A DNA stretch of 64,000 nucleotides, taken from a bacterium (GTDB lineage Bacteria; Campylobacterota; Campylobacteria; Campylobacterales; Sulfurimonadaceae). Below, one piece after another: positions 17,329 to 26,356 of this stretch. The notes under the pieces are model-generated. The model did not search any database, had not been told where the DNA came from, and saw only the letters and a program-made list of their open reading frames with translations. Numbering within the stretch: the first letter of the stretch is position 1; each line of letters starts with the position of its first letter. Position numbers and translations under genes: made by a program. The stretch is taken from NCBI GenBank assembly GCA_018825665.1, contig JAHJEG010000017.1, forward strand, positions 87,511 to 151,510. Direction: 5' to 3'.

Positions 17329-18891
17329 CTATATATATCTTGGGACAATGATCTCCAAAGAGCTTAAGATCTCTTCGTTATCCTGCTCACCCGTAAAATA
17401 ATTATACTCTTCATGCGCCTGTCTGTCATTGTGACGCTGCTGCTGTTGCCCGCCATTTTGCGAATTGCCGCTCTCTGACTGGTTATTAAAATTTAATGTA
17501 GCATTATTTATTCCATTATTATTCAACTGCGTTCTCAGCTCATTTGCGTTCAATACAAGCGTATTTATCGCGCTGTTGTTTGAGCTGATGTTTACATGAA
17601 GGTTATTTCCTCTTTGGACAATCGTCAAATCGACTTCACCCAGTTTTTGCGGATTTAACTGCACCTTTACTCTGGTAAAAGGTGATTTATAATCTTCTAT
17701 CGCCGTTTTTACATCAGATGAGAGATACTTTATCATCTGTTTGGCTTCATTGAGTTTCACTTCAAAACTCTCGGCTTTTAGCACTCCCGCGGCATCTGTT
17801 TTGGATACGGTCGTTTCGCTTTTTGCCTCACCCTCGCCATGAAGAAGTTTTTCCAAACTGTTCTTGACCTCTGTTGCAGCACTTGGAGCTAAAACCTTGG
17901 CCGTAGCAACGGAGAAATCGGCCGTCAAAGCAGGATTTGCCTGAGATGGCTTTTCGCCACGAAGCAGCAGTTTTAAAGTTTCATCGGCTCTGTCTTTTGG
18001 TGTTTTTTCTTCCACCTTAAACTGTTTGGAGAGAACGAACTGCTCTGTTGTATGTTCCGTTTGTGACTGAGCTTTAAAAAGAGGAGTCGCCTTTATCTCT
18101 TTTTGTGTCATCAAATTTTTATCATCCACTTTTGGAGCTTGGGAACTGTTCTCTTTAAGCTTGTTCTCTTTGTCCTGAGCCGCTTGTGTTATCGGCTTTG
18201 CCGCTTGCGTCTTATCGGCATCCGGTATAGATGATTTTACGGGGCGCTCAGTCTGCTTGGCATGTGGAAGTTCAGGTTTGTCTTTTTGCACATGCCCGGA
18301 GAGCTCTTTCTGGGATTGGGGATTTGTACTTTTGTTTTTGCTCTGCAAATCTTCCGTTTTTAGAGCGGGTGCTTTTGGCTGAACCTCTTCTACGGTTATC
18401 TTGCTGATATCTATTCCCACTTTTTTAGCCAGTTCCGCCAAACCTTTAAGTGTACTGGGTAGCTCTTTTATCTGTGATTTTTTATACTCGTCACTCTGAA
18501 GTATTTTAGATTTCAAATACTCTTTTGCATCTGCCACCAGTGTTTTTATCTCTGCTGTGCTTAAATGCTGGCTTAACTTCGGGTTTATCTCCACATTGTC
18601 TTTTATCTTAAGAGAACTCTCTTCTTCATTGCGAAGCAAAGATAAAAGCGTACTGTTTTTTGAAGAAGCCTTGGTATTTTTTGTATCTTTCTCATCAGAG
18701 GAGAGGGAAAGGACCAAACTGCCGTTTTGGACCACTTTGTCGTTTTTTTCGACAAGCTTACCCTCTTTGGCGCTTGCAGAGCCTGCTCCTTTTAAAAGTT
18801 CGGAAAAAGAGAGTGTCGGCTTTTCATCAGGAGTCGATAAACTTAAAGGGGAAGATGCGTTTGTCTTATTTTGTACATCTGCTGAAATCAT
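17329..18891 (-). CDS. fliK: Flagellar hook-length control protein FliK
   Basis: This 520-residue secreted molecular ruler stops hook growth and switches export specificity. The first 350 residues are low-complexity and rich in Lys, Ser, Gln and Pro, as in other FliK proteins. The C-terminal domain has the family hallmark LNPQKLGEVDLTI followed by NANELRTQLNNNGI. It is Gln/Asn/His-rich near the end. The start has AGGAG six bases upstream and a sigma-54 promoter about 50-60 bases upstream. The GGCATGTGGAA word at 18259 encodes PHA here. Confidence 0.88.
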   Translation of the reverse strand: MISADVQNKTNASSPLSLSTPDEKPTLSFSELLKGAGSASAKEGKLVEKNDKVVQNGSLVLSLSSDEKDTKNTKASSKNSTLLSLLRNEEESSLKIKDNVEINPKLSQHLSTAEIKTLVADAKEYLKSKILQSDEYKKSQIKELPSTLKGLAELAKKVGIDISKITVEEVQPKAPALKTEDLQSKNKSTNPQSQKELSGHVQKDKPELPHAKQTERPVKSSIPDADKTQAAKPITQAAQDKENKLKENSSQAPKVDDKNLMTQKEIKATPLFKAQSQTEHTTEQFVLSKQFKVEEKTPKDRADETLKLLLRGEKPSQANPALTADFSVATAKVLAPSAATEVKNSLEKLLHGEGEAKSETTVSKTDAAGVLKAESFEVKLNEAKQMIKYLSSDVKTAIEDYKSPFTRVKVQLNPQKLGEVDLTIVQRGNNLHVNISSNNSAINTLVLNANELRTQLNNNGINNATLNFNNQSESGNSQNGGQQQQRHNDRQAHEEYNYFTGEQDNEEILSSLEIIVPRYI

Positions 18892-18940
18892 CTTATACTC
18901 CTATAATCCCTCTCTGAATGAAAGGTTTTTTAGAATATAA

Positions 18941-18954
18941 GCATAATTTATTCC
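18941..18954 (-). promoter_or_regulatory. Sigma-54 promoter of fliK-flgD-flgE operon
   Basis: The minus-strand sequence TGGAATAAATTATGCTT contains GG and GC separated by exactly ten bases. Transcription should begin near 18930, leaving a 38-base leader with AGGAG. The match in form to the flgE promoter supports both. Confidence 0.65.
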
Positions 18955-18957
18955 AAT

Positions 18958-19380
18958 TTAGTATTCTCTATATACTATACTGTCCAGACATTTGAGATCG
19001 TTATCATGCTGCATACTTACATTGTCCTGTAAATCCGTCAGCAAGGCTTTTGGTGTTTCTCCGTCTACGGGATAGCTTACAGAAAAAGAATGTATCTCTT
19101 TTGCAAAAAAGTCCTCAAACATTTTTTTCACTATGCCTGAGCCGTACTTGTCGGTATAAGGTAAAACAAAAAAATAATTCTTTTCACAATTCGCTATTGA
19201 ATCGGAGTTTCTAAGGACCTGCTGCAAACTGCTGTCGATGAGACCTGTATCGATACCGGAAAAATCGCAATACATAAGAGTGAAGCTCTCAGCACGGTTC
19301 TCGTCCAGTCTGTCCGTCATTCCGATATGCAGACGGACCAACTGCTCAAAATCTTCAAATAAAAAATGTACACCGCTCAT
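18958..19380 (-). CDS. Hypothetical protein, possibly a degenerate GGDEF-like fold
   Basis: A 140-residue soluble protein that I do not recognise. The order of strands and helices (FTLMYCDFSGID, then LRNSD, then NYFFVLPYTD, then a helix and SFSVSYPVDGETP) resembles the core of a GGDEF domain in which the active loop is replaced by a short turn, so it cannot be catalytic. A second protein of similar build is at 51803-52219. It sits just upstream of the fliK sigma-54 promoter and might belong to flagellar control; both the fold and the role are inference. Confidence 0.6.
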   Translation of the reverse strand: MSGVHFLFEDFEQLVRLHIGMTDRLDENRAESFTLMYCDFSGIDTGLIDSSLQQVLRNSDSIANCEKNYFFVLPYTDKYGSGIVKKMFEDFFAKEIHSFSVSYPVDGETPKALLTDLQDNVSMQHDNDLKCLDSIVYREY

Positions 19381-19435
19381 AAAATACTCCGAATTTTGTG
19401 TTTGGTGTAGTATATCGAAAAAATTGCTTAAGCCA

Positions 19436-21163
19436 TTAACGAAATACCGTTCTCTCTACGGGCGGCTTATAGATAGAATCTTTTCCCTCTATCGTCCATA
19501 ACTGCTTGCTTAGAACCGATACGGCAGAAGAAAAGCTCTCACCTATGAGGTCTGAAAAGTCAGATTTCGGAAAAGATTCTTCAAGGAGTCTTTTTTCATT
19601 TGCGAAATTATCCGCTGCATCTGCCCCCGAATTCCTATTTGCCTCCAATGCAAGGCACAGGGATGATTGCAGGTTTGCCAGATACCACATAGCAAGAAAC
19701 TCCTCAGAAAATGTGTTTAAGACCTTATGGGAATATTCTTCAAAGTCGCCGCACCCGCTTTTCTCATACATAAGGATCATAAGGCTTAAGAGCTCATGCA
19801 GATGCTCAAGCGGCACCATAGCAAAAAGCATCCTCCCTACACTCCTTCCGTAGGAATGCTCTGCGCCTACAAATACCCGGGCACCCCCTTGCGTATTGCC
19901 AAAACTGTTTGTTTTGAGACCTATGAGACCTATATCCGTGTGCTGATGTCGTCCGCAACCCTTTGCACATCCTGAAAAACCTACCTGAATCTTATGTTCA
20001 TTTATTTTAGCCAATGGCAGATAGGATGTCTCATTCTTAATATTCCAAAATGAATAGGGGCAGAGACTCCCCGCACATGCTACCACCGTTGCACTCTCTT
20101 TTGGCGAGGCAAAGGGCACACCGGTATCTTTTAATCCAAGAAGATAGATATTTTGGTCGATTCCTATACGAATCTCAGCCCCATGCTTTGTTGCATACTC
20201 TGAGAGCTGTTTTATCTCACATGTGTTTATTCTCGCAAAATCTGTCTGATAACAATAGGCATAGGTGCCGTCTTTTAATCTTTCGTTTGGCAGGAACTCT
20301 TTTTTTTCCAGCATCGGGGTTCCGCGATTTTGGAGTACATTCTTGTATCTGCTTTGGATATGCTGCTTGAGAGCATCTATCCCTATCTCTTCTATCAGAT
20401 AAAATAAACGGTTTTTTGAACGTGAGGTGCGGGAGCCGTAAAGATTGAAGGTTTCGACAAATGCCTTGAAAAAATCCAAAACCTCCCCGGTTTTCAAAAA
20501 AATATCCGCATCCTGTGCGACCTCGGTGTTTTTGCCCCCCATATAAACATTAAAACCGAAGCATTCATCTTTTTTTGCCAATGCAAAATAGATATCATTT
20601 GCAAAGAAGGATGTCACATTGGCTCTGTTTCCTGATATTCCGATAGAGATTCTTCTTGGCAGCATCCCCACATACTCGGGATTTTTTAGGATATATTCCT
20701 GCATCTGCATAATGAGCGGATACACCTCTATCTCAGAATTTGCACCGCGGCCGTCATACACATCACTCACTATATTGCGTATGTTGTCGCCGAAACTCTG
20801 CCAGGTTGTGAGTCCGAGTGTGTTTATCTGTCTAAAGATATCCAAGATATTTTCCGATTCGAGTCCATGGAGCTGAATACCGCCTCTGGCTGTGAGAATG
20901 ATATGAAGATTATATCTTATTGCCATATCTGAGATATGCGAAAACTGTTCGGCGCTTATCCTTCCGCCTGGGATGCGAAGTCTCATTGTGAATTCATCTT
21001 CCAAAAAATCAGTATTGAAAATACCGAAATCCTGCAGATAAAATCTGTCTCCCTCGCTCAGACTCTCAAAATCCAGAGTTTCAAAATGTTCAAAATACTC
21101 ATAAGGACGCATTCTGGCCTTGTAGCGTTCACGTTTGTTTAATTGATTATCTGTCTCTTGCAT
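19436..21163 (-). CDS. Siroheme-dependent nitrite/sulfite reductase
   Basis: A 575-residue hemoprotein reductase carrying out six-electron reduction of nitrite (or sulfite) to ammonia (or sulfide). The N-terminus has the RIPGGRIS and LTARGGIQLHG blocks of the ferredoxin-dependent family. The [4Fe-4S]-siroheme ligands are C-x4-C (CAGSLC) and C-x3-C (SGCAKGCGRHQHTDIGLIG). The first pair is one residue shorter than the usual C-x5-C. The extra C-terminal 100 residues are unassigned. With the transporter and TrpD-like gene upstream, assimilatory nitrite reduction (NirA-like) is favoured over sulfite reduction, though specificity is not certain. Confidence 0.86.
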   Translation of the reverse strand: MQETDNQLNKRERYKARMRPYEYFEHFETLDFESLSEGDRFYLQDFGIFNTDFLEDEFTMRLRIPGGRISAEQFSHISDMAIRYNLHIILTARGGIQLHGLESENILDIFRQINTLGLTTWQSFGDNIRNIVSDVYDGRGANSEIEVYPLIMQMQEYILKNPEYVGMLPRRISIGISGNRANVTSFFANDIYFALAKKDECFGFNVYMGGKNTEVAQDADIFLKTGEVLDFFKAFVETFNLYGSRTSRSKNRLFYLIEEIGIDALKQHIQSRYKNVLQNRGTPMLEKKEFLPNERLKDGTYAYCYQTDFARINTCEIKQLSEYATKHGAEIRIGIDQNIYLLGLKDTGVPFASPKESATVVACAGSLCPYSFWNIKNETSYLPLAKINEHKIQVGFSGCAKGCGRHQHTDIGLIGLKTNSFGNTQGGARVFVGAEHSYGRSVGRMLFAMVPLEHLHELLSLMILMYEKSGCGDFEEYSHKVLNTFSEEFLAMWYLANLQSSLCLALEANRNSGADAADNFANEKRLLEESFPKSDFSDLIGESFSSAVSVLSKQLWTIEGKDSIYKPPVERTVFR

Positions 21164-21254
21164 CTTGTATAGCTCCCGTTTTACAAAACTAAATAGTACA
21201 GAAACAATACTATACAGAGCATGATGTATGTCAACGCTTTTGTCGTTACACTGC

Positions 21255-22484
21255 TTATTCTCTCAGCTGGGATTCTCTTTCATCCTTAAGTCTCAATGAG
21301 AGCAAAAAGGCAAGAAGAAGTACCAAAGAGGTGATTGCATAGAGGATCTCATAACTGCTGATATGCAAAATCAATCCCCCAGCGATAGAGAAAAACATCC
21401 CCATAGATACGATATTCATCTGGAGTGCAATATAAAGAGGACGCTTTGGAGGCGGTGCTAAAATCAGGATTAGATTTCCTGAAGCTATGCGGTTTCCATC
21501 CGCCGCCGCCCCTACGAGAAAAAAGATAAACATATATTCATAGAGCGTATCAGCTCCAAATGCCGCTGCAATAGCCAGGAGATGCATACCTATGGCCAGA
21601 TTGGCAGTGCGTCTGTTTTTTCCGCTGCCGCTCAGTCTGCCCCAGATAATATTACTCAGCATCGCCCCGACCATCTGCGTGGTGATTAGTATCCCTATGG
21701 CGGCGGCACTCAATTCGATTTTGCTTTGTGCATCGAGGATAATAAAGGGCAATGCGATCAGATAAGCGTACGCCAGCAAGAATGTACTCACCTGAACCTG
21801 CAGCTCCTTATCCGATTTTAGGGTATCCAAAGCATTTCGGAGAAATCTTTTAAAAGAATTTTCACGTCTTGCGACCTCTGTTTTTAAGGGCTCGTCCACG
21901 CTTGAAAAAGCCAGATATCCAAAACCCATCAAAAACGCACTTATCATAAAAAGATATCCGAAACTCAAAGGAGGCTCGAATACCTCAAGAATAAGTGCGG
22001 CAAGAGAACCGCTGATGAGTCCTCCAAAAGCGGTAAAGAACTGTCTGTATGCCATACTCTTGCCGCGAAACTTATGCGTAAATATCTTCGCTATGATCTC
22101 TTTGAAGTAGATAGCCCCAAAACCGGCGCTGAAAGAGAAGATAAAAAGTCCCAATCCTATGAAAAAAAGCGTCACATCGGGATGGGACTCCCCAAAAAGT
22201 ATGATTGCGACACCGATTCCAAACCATGCAAAAAAACGTATCAGAAAAACACGCCGCAAATAAGGCAGCATCCTCTCATAGCTCTGAGCCTGAAATGCCG
22301 CGAACAGCTGTACTATAATCGCCCCGCCCCGAAGCAAGGCAGCAAAAAGACCTACAAGTATCGAACCGCCGCCAAAGGCGTGTACAATCAGAGGAAGGAT
22401 TGTGGAGGGTTCCGCAATCGTCGTACCGATTGAAAGAAAAAATCCGTGAAGGATATTTTTAATATGGTCGGAACGTTTATCCAT
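21255..22484 (-). CDS. Major facilitator superfamily transporter
   Basis: A 409-residue inner-membrane protein with about 12 hydrophobic helices, MFS type. The substrate is not defined; its place before a siroheme nitrite reductase makes nitrate/nitrite or another nitrogen compound possible, but the nitrate-porter signature is not obvious. The ATG at 22484 overlaps the stop of the TrpD-like gene by eight bases, indicating translational coupling. This start is preferred to a GTG at 22502 because no Shine-Dalgarno sequence supports the longer form. Confidence 0.82.
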   Translation of the reverse strand: MDKRSDHIKNILHGFFLSIGTTIAEPSTILPLIVHAFGGGSILVGLFAALLRGGAIIVQLFAAFQAQSYERMLPYLRRVFLIRFFAWFGIGVAIILFGESHPDVTLFFIGLGLFIFSFSAGFGAIYFKEIIAKIFTHKFRGKSMAYRQFFTAFGGLISGSLAALILEVFEPPLSFGYLFMISAFLMGFGYLAFSSVDEPLKTEVARRENSFKRFLRNALDTLKSDKELQVQVSTFLLAYAYLIALPFIILDAQSKIELSAAAIGILITTQMVGAMLSNIIWGRLSGSGKNRRTANLAIGMHLLAIAAAFGADTLYEYMFIFFLVGAAADGNRIASGNLILILAPPPKRPLYIALQMNIVSMGMFFSIAGGLILHISSYEILYAITSLVLLLAFLLSLRLKDERESQLRE

Positions 22485-23373
22485 GCAGCATTTCAAAAGC
22501 ACTGTCTATGCTTTGGGCTTTTTGTGCAACAAAAAGATAAATAGCAGCGTTTAGTTTTGCCAGTTTAAGATATTCGTTTGATGGATTGCTCAACTGTTGC
22601 AAAGACTCCTCAAGCGAGATGCTCTCCCATGATTTTTTATAATTAATCCCGTAATATTCGGGATCGATAATGAACTCTTCCACATGCCCACCCTTGGCAA
22701 TCCACAACCTGCCCTTGCTGAAGAGTTCCGGCGTTCCCTCATTTCCCTGTATCAGCGCAAAATTTTTGTAACGCTCAGAAAATATTTCAATATATTTTTT
22801 GACATAGGGTTTGTGAAAGACACCGGTGATGGCATAATCGCTGCCGGCAATGCGGGAGAGCTTTTCTATAGTATTAAACCCCGTTCTGAGTCCAAGCCGC
22901 ATACGTATATCCGTGAGTCGGTGAAGCTCTTTAAAAAAATCTTTTCGGTCAAAGAAGTGGCAATTCTCACTCAGATCAACACGCGTGCAAATCTCTTTTG
23001 TCGTAATGCCGTTTTTTGCAGGCTGAAGTTCATCCCCTATGAGAACCAAATGGAGGGCGGCATCCTTTAAAACCTCGGCCACAAGAGGAAAGATATAAGG
23101 GTTCTTTGCTTTTCCGTCAAAAGGATAGCCAAGTTCGATAGAGTTCTCTATCTTCTTGGGAGTGATATACGAATCACATGCACTGATTGCAGCTCTGAAC
23201 TCTGTTGTTGTTTCGGGTTTTAGTCTCCATCCCAGCAAAAAAGCCGCAATTTGTTCCGAATGGATACTTTGGTCCAAAATCTGGCGCATCATATCCTCAG
23301 CCTCTTCAAAATCCAAATCCCTGTTGCCTTTTGGTCCCGTACCGACCGCATGTAAGTACTTATGAAAATTCAT
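22477..23373 (-). CDS. TrpD-like glycosyltransferase (YbiB family)
   Basis: A 298-residue protein of the anthranilate phosphoribosyltransferase-like family. It has the N-terminal helical part (EEAEDMMRQILD, then QIAAFLLGWRLK) and the family segments LGLRTGFNTIEKLSR and ALIQGNEGTPE. The glycine-rich phosphoribosyl-diphosphate loop GTGGD of true TrpD is missing, so it is not the tryptophan enzyme. YbiB-type homologues bind nucleic acid. ATG 23373 has AAGG seven bases upstream and is preferred to an upstream TTG. It is coupled to the MFS gene downstream. Confidence 0.78.
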   Translation of the reverse strand: MNFHKYLHAVGTGPKGNRDLDFEEAEDMMRQILDQSIHSEQIAAFLLGWRLKPETTTEFRAAISACDSYITPKKIENSIELGYPFDGKAKNPYIFPLVAEVLKDAALHLVLIGDELQPAKNGITTKEICTRVDLSENCHFFDRKDFFKELHRLTDIRMRLGLRTGFNTIEKLSRIAGSDYAITGVFHKPYVKKYIEIFSERYKNFALIQGNEGTPELFSKGRLWIAKGGHVEEFIIDPEYYGINYKKSWESISLEESLQQLSNPSNEYLKLAKLNAAIYLFVAQKAQSIDSAFEMLHG

Positions 23374-23495
23374 CGTTTTGCCTTGTTTTTTGAGATGATA
23401 TAGCAAAGTGCCGAAGGCTTTCTTGACATTTGTTAATGCAATAAAAAATCTTTTGCATTAGTATTGCAAAAATTATCTTTAACTAAAGGTTTATA

Positions 23496-23843
23496 ATGAG
23501 CTTATTACCTGAGAATGCAACAAAAGTAGATGTGAGGGGAGCTACTGTCGATTTTAGCACCTACGTAAAAAACGGTGTTACATACTATCAGTTTGATACA
23601 TCTGCGTGTGTGCCTCCCGAACCTATGGTCAATGCTATGTGCGGACTACAACTTATCGACTCTACCGACCATAAGCTTGTGATGATCAATCACAAAAAAC
23701 CGATGGCTCTTCTGGAAAAAGTAAGTCAGAACTATCAGATTGATATCGAATATCTTGATGATGGGCGTATAAAAATGATTTTTACGCAAAAAGTCATTCA
23801 AACAGAACCGATACACACGGATGATACGGTCTGTAAAGGCTAG
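23496..23843 (+). CDS. DUF2249-like small protein
   Basis: A 115-residue soluble protein with a TusA/SirA-like DUF2249 pattern: VPPEPMVNAMCGLQLID, a central KLVMINHKKPMALLEKV segment and a final strand. The family is often found with nitric-oxide and Fe-S related genes, but its biochemical role is not established. It opens a plus-strand group with a heme-copper-oxidase-like membrane protein and a DUF59 protein. A weak FNR-like sequence lies at 23423-23436, but its right half is poor. Confidence 0.7.
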   Translation: MSLLPENATKVDVRGATVDFSTYVKNGVTYYQFDTSACVPPEPMVNAMCGLQLIDSTDHKLVMINHKKPMALLEKVSQNYQIDIEYLDDGRIKMIFTQKVIQTEPIHTDDTVCKG

Positions 23844-23854
23844 TATCTTTTACA

Positions 23855-25093
23855 ATGTTCTCAGTAAACCGTGATTTTGCACCGCCGTTCAAGCTGATTG
23901 CGCCCTATTTTATTATCGGGGTGACACTCTATCTTGTAAGCACGCTCTTTGCCTTTAGCCTGGATATATCCGCAAGCGGATATATGGATCCCTCCGTCAT
24001 AGCATGGGTGCATCTATTCCTGCTTGGCTTTGTGATGATGGTTATCCTTGGAGCAATGGCACAACTTATTCCGGTTGTGCTTGAGAACGGACATTTTGCA
24101 GTGGACCTGTATTACATCATCTGGCCTTTGCTGCTTGCAGGAGCACTGCTTATGGCATGTGGATTTATCTACTCTGCTGTTCTCCTTCCCTTTGGAGGGC
24201 TCACTGTTCTTCTGGCTATGCTTATATTTCTTTTGGATACCCTGATGACGATTAAAAAGGTAAAAGCCAAACTGAATTTTGCGATGACAAGTATTATCAT
24301 TGCCAATGTTTTTTTATTATCGGGCATAATCCTGGGCATAATCCTGGCACTTGGTTATGCAGGAATCATCAGCGTCAATTTGAATGAACTTGTAAAAGGG
24401 CATCTGTATCTGCTTGTGGGTGGATATGTAATTATTACCATCTATGGGCTCTCCATGGTCCTGCTGCCGATGTTTGGCCTCTCCCACCATTTTTCATCAC
24501 GTCCTATAAAAATTGCACTTTTTTTAATGACTGCGGCAGTGGTCTGTGTCACAACGGCCTCTATTTTGGAACTCTCCCTCTTGTCCTATATCGGCTATCT
24601 CTTAGCCGCAGTATCCCTTCTCTTCTATCTTTACCAAAACTATATCCTGTACAAAACCCGCGCACGCAAAGAACACGATATCTATATAAAATCCCTTTAT
24701 GTGTCCAATGCCTCGCTTATTGCTTCTTTGGTATTGGGTGTTGTTTATATTTTTAGTGCTGATGAGACCTTGCTTTTTGCTATAGGCTGGCTGACTTTTA
24801 CGGGATTTTTCGGTTTTATAATCACGGCGCATCTCTATAAAATAGTACCGTTTCTCATCTGGTTTGAACGTTTTTCGCCTCTGGTGGGAAAACAAAAAGT
24901 GCCTATGTTGGCAGACATGCTTCCACTCAAAGGAGCTAATGCACAGCTATATTTTAGTGCCATAGGTGTTTTTTTGGCTACATACGGTCTCCTTTTTGCC
25001 AGTAATGATCTTTTTAGATCGGGGATATCGTGTTTGTGTGTCGGTAATCTTTTTTTACTGCAAAATATAATCTATATAATAAGGTTCAAATAA
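23855..25093 (+). CDS. Polytopic membrane protein resembling heme-copper oxidase subunit I/NnrS
   Basis: A 412-residue protein with about 12 membrane helices. Two segments, WVHLFLLGFVMMVILGAMAQ near residue 52 and GHLYLLVGGYVIITIYGLS near 190, have the His-then-Gly-rich helix pattern of NorB and other heme-copper oxidases, but the copper-site His pair and other ligands are not evident. It may bind heme without being an oxidase. It lies 11 bases after the DUF2249 gene and overlaps the DUF59 gene by one base (TAATG), so all three should be co-expressed. A role in NO or heme handling is inference. GGCATGTGGA at 24154 encodes ACG. Confidence 0.65.
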   Translation: MFSVNRDFAPPFKLIAPYFIIGVTLYLVSTLFAFSLDISASGYMDPSVIAWVHLFLLGFVMMVILGAMAQLIPVVLENGHFAVDLYYIIWPLLLAGALLMACGFIYSAVLLPFGGLTVLLAMLIFLLDTLMTIKKVKAKLNFAMTSIIIANVFLLSGIILGIILALGYAGIISVNLNELVKGHLYLLVGGYVIITIYGLSMVLLPMFGLSHHFSSRPIKIALFLMTAAVVCVTTASILELSLLSYIGYLLAAVSLLFYLYQNYILYKTRARKEHDIYIKSLYVSNASLIASLVLGVVYIFSADETLLFAIGWLTFTGFFGFIITAHLYKIVPFLIWFERFSPLVGKQKVPMLADMLPLKGANAQLYFSAIGVFLATYGLLFASNDLFRSGISCLCVGNLFLLQNIIYIIRFK

Positions 25094-25392
25094 TGCTCAA
25101 TGAAGAAATAATATATCAGGCAATTGCAACTGTCATAGATCCAGAGGTTGGCTTCAACCTGGTTGAGATGGGTCTCATCTACGATGTAAAAATCATAGAT
25201 TCATGCGATGTGGTCGTTACGATGACACTCTCTACAAAAGCCTGTCCTCTCCACCAGATGATAGTCGAGTGGGTTAAAGAAGCCTGCCAAAGGGTCGATG
25301 AGGTCAGAGAATGTGAAGTAAACGTGGTCTGGGAGCCCCAGTGGAACATCACGATGGCGGATGAAAATGTCAAAAAGGCTCTAGGGGCTTAG
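25093..25392 (+). CDS. DUF59/MIP18 family Fe-S cluster assembly factor
   Basis: A 99-residue protein of the MIP18 (SufT/PaaD) family: IDPEVGFNLVEMGLIY at the start and the conserved Cys in TKACPLH. Homologues help deliver Fe-S clusters to target proteins. It shares one base with the preceding membrane-protein gene. In this neighbourhood it may repair clusters damaged by nitric oxide (inference). Confidence 0.88.
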   Translation: MLNEEIIYQAIATVIDPEVGFNLVEMGLIYDVKIIDSCDVVVTMTLSTKACPLHQMIVEWVKEACQRVDEVRECEVNVVWEPQWNITMADENVKKALGA

Positions 25393-25450
25393 GGCGGTAT
25401 TTTTGAATAATCAGACCTGAAAAATAAAAGTGAGGGCGAATTCATTTTTT

Positions 25451-25492
25451 TTGACTTAAATCATGTACTCAAGAATATATATCCCTTATAAT
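25451..25492 (+). promoter_or_regulatory. FNR-type class II promoter of the Crp/Fnr gene
   Basis: The palindrome TTGACTTAAATCAT (25451-25464) fits the FNR/NNR half-site pattern. A perfect TATAAT follows at 25487-25492, so transcription would start near 25499 and the palindrome is centred about 41.5 bases upstream, the classical activator position. It suggests the regulator controls its own synthesis. Confidence 0.65.
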
Positions 25493-25498
25493 ACTGAC

Positions 25499-25708
25499 GA
25501 TGATTTATTAGGAGTTGTAATGTTTGTTTTAAGATTTGAGCGGCATAGAACAATCCAATAAAAAGACAATTTGAAACAATTTGCCTCTCCATCAAACAGT
25601 TTTGCCCAAGCAGCAGTTAAGGTTGTAGCCTCCTAAGCATTGCAACTTTATAAATTTAGACGATTCGACTGCTGTTTGGTCAAAATATTTTTACAAAAAG
25701 GCGAGAGC
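25499..25708 (+). other. Long structured 5' leader of the Crp/Fnr gene
   Basis: About 210 untranslated bases lie between the predicted start site and ATG 25709. They contain a 13-codon ORF (25520-25561) and then a large potential hairpin: CAGCAGT (25611-25617) pairs with ACTGCTG (25668-25674), and TAAGGTTG (25618-25625) pairs with CAACTTTA (25643-25650). A translation- or ligand-controlled leader is possible. No known riboswitch class was recognised. Nothing else is seen in the 25393-25708 gap. Confidence 0.45.
25520..25561 (+). CDS. Possible 13-residue leader peptide
   Basis: ATG 25520 has AGGAG five bases upstream and opens a 13-codon frame MFVLRFERHRTIQ ending in TAA. It is the first AUG after the predicted start site at 25499. 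The peptide is basic with three Arg codons in its second half. No homologue is known to me. It may be a regulatory upstream ORF, or it may be chance. Confidence 0.4.
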   Translation: MFVLRFERHRTIQ

Positions 25709-26350
25709 ATGACCGACTTGAGACATTTTTATTTTTTTGAGAACTTATCCGCCGAGCAGTTGGAAACCATAAATTCTTTTGCCATTCGCAGAAAAATGTC
25801 CAAGGGTTCCATCCTTTTTTATGAAAAAGAGGATCCAAAATCGTTAACCCTTCTTACAGAAGGCGTTCTCAAAGTTTATAAGACCGATCCCAAAAACAAT
25901 GAAATCGTGATGCACCGTTTTACACCCACGGCCTTAATAGCCGAGATGGTAGTTCTAGAAGGTCTTCCCTACCCTGCTTCGGCCGTGTTTGAAACAGACG
26001 GTGAGGTTATTCAGATTGATTTTGAACGCTTCAAAAACGAATTTTTGTATAACTCCGATGTTGCCTTTACTTTTTTCAAATCACTTTCCAAGAAAATACG
26101 CTATCTGGAATCCGTAATTGCGCTTAATGTTGTGCTTGATTCCACTTCAAGGCTTGCAAAATTTATTTTTGACACAAACGGAACCGCACTGACACACTAT
26201 AAACACTATCAGCTTGCAGAGCATCTGCATATGACACCCGAAACACTCTCCCGTGTCTTTAAAAAACTTCTTAAGCTTGATCTTCTTGAAAAAGATGTGA
26301 ATAACTATAAGATAAAAAATAAGGAAGGCTTGCAGGCGCTTTTTGAATAG
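25709..26350 (+). CDS. Crp/Fnr family transcriptional regulator
   Basis: A 213-residue cyclic-nucleotide-fold regulator: a beta-roll sensor domain to about residue 115, a long dimer helix, and a C-terminal winged helix with the recognition region TPETLSRVFKKL. There are no cysteines to hold an FNR-type Fe-S cluster, so it is more like NnrR/DNR-type NO sensors or another ligand sensor (inference). ATG 25709 has AAAGGCGAG upstream and is preferred to a TTG at 25640. Six FNR-type palindromes nearby, including one in its own promoter, make it the likely regulator of the denitrification genes in this window. Confidence 0.88.
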   Translation: MTDLRHFYFFENLSAEQLETINSFAIRRKMSKGSILFYEKEDPKSLTLLTEGVLKVYKTDPKNNEIVMHRFTPTALIAEMVVLEGLPYPASAVFETDGEVIQIDFERFKNEFLYNSDVAFTFFKSLSKKIRYLESVIALNVVLDSTSRLAKFIFDTNGTALTHYKHYQLAEHLHMTPETLSRVFKKLLKLDLLEKDVNNYKIKNKEGLQALFE

Positions 26351-26356
26351 CCGTTC

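Noticed and set aside
23423..23436. FNR-type box TTGACATTTGTTAA before the DUF2249 gene
   Set aside because: The right half-site is a poor match and no -10 box sits at the expected distance.
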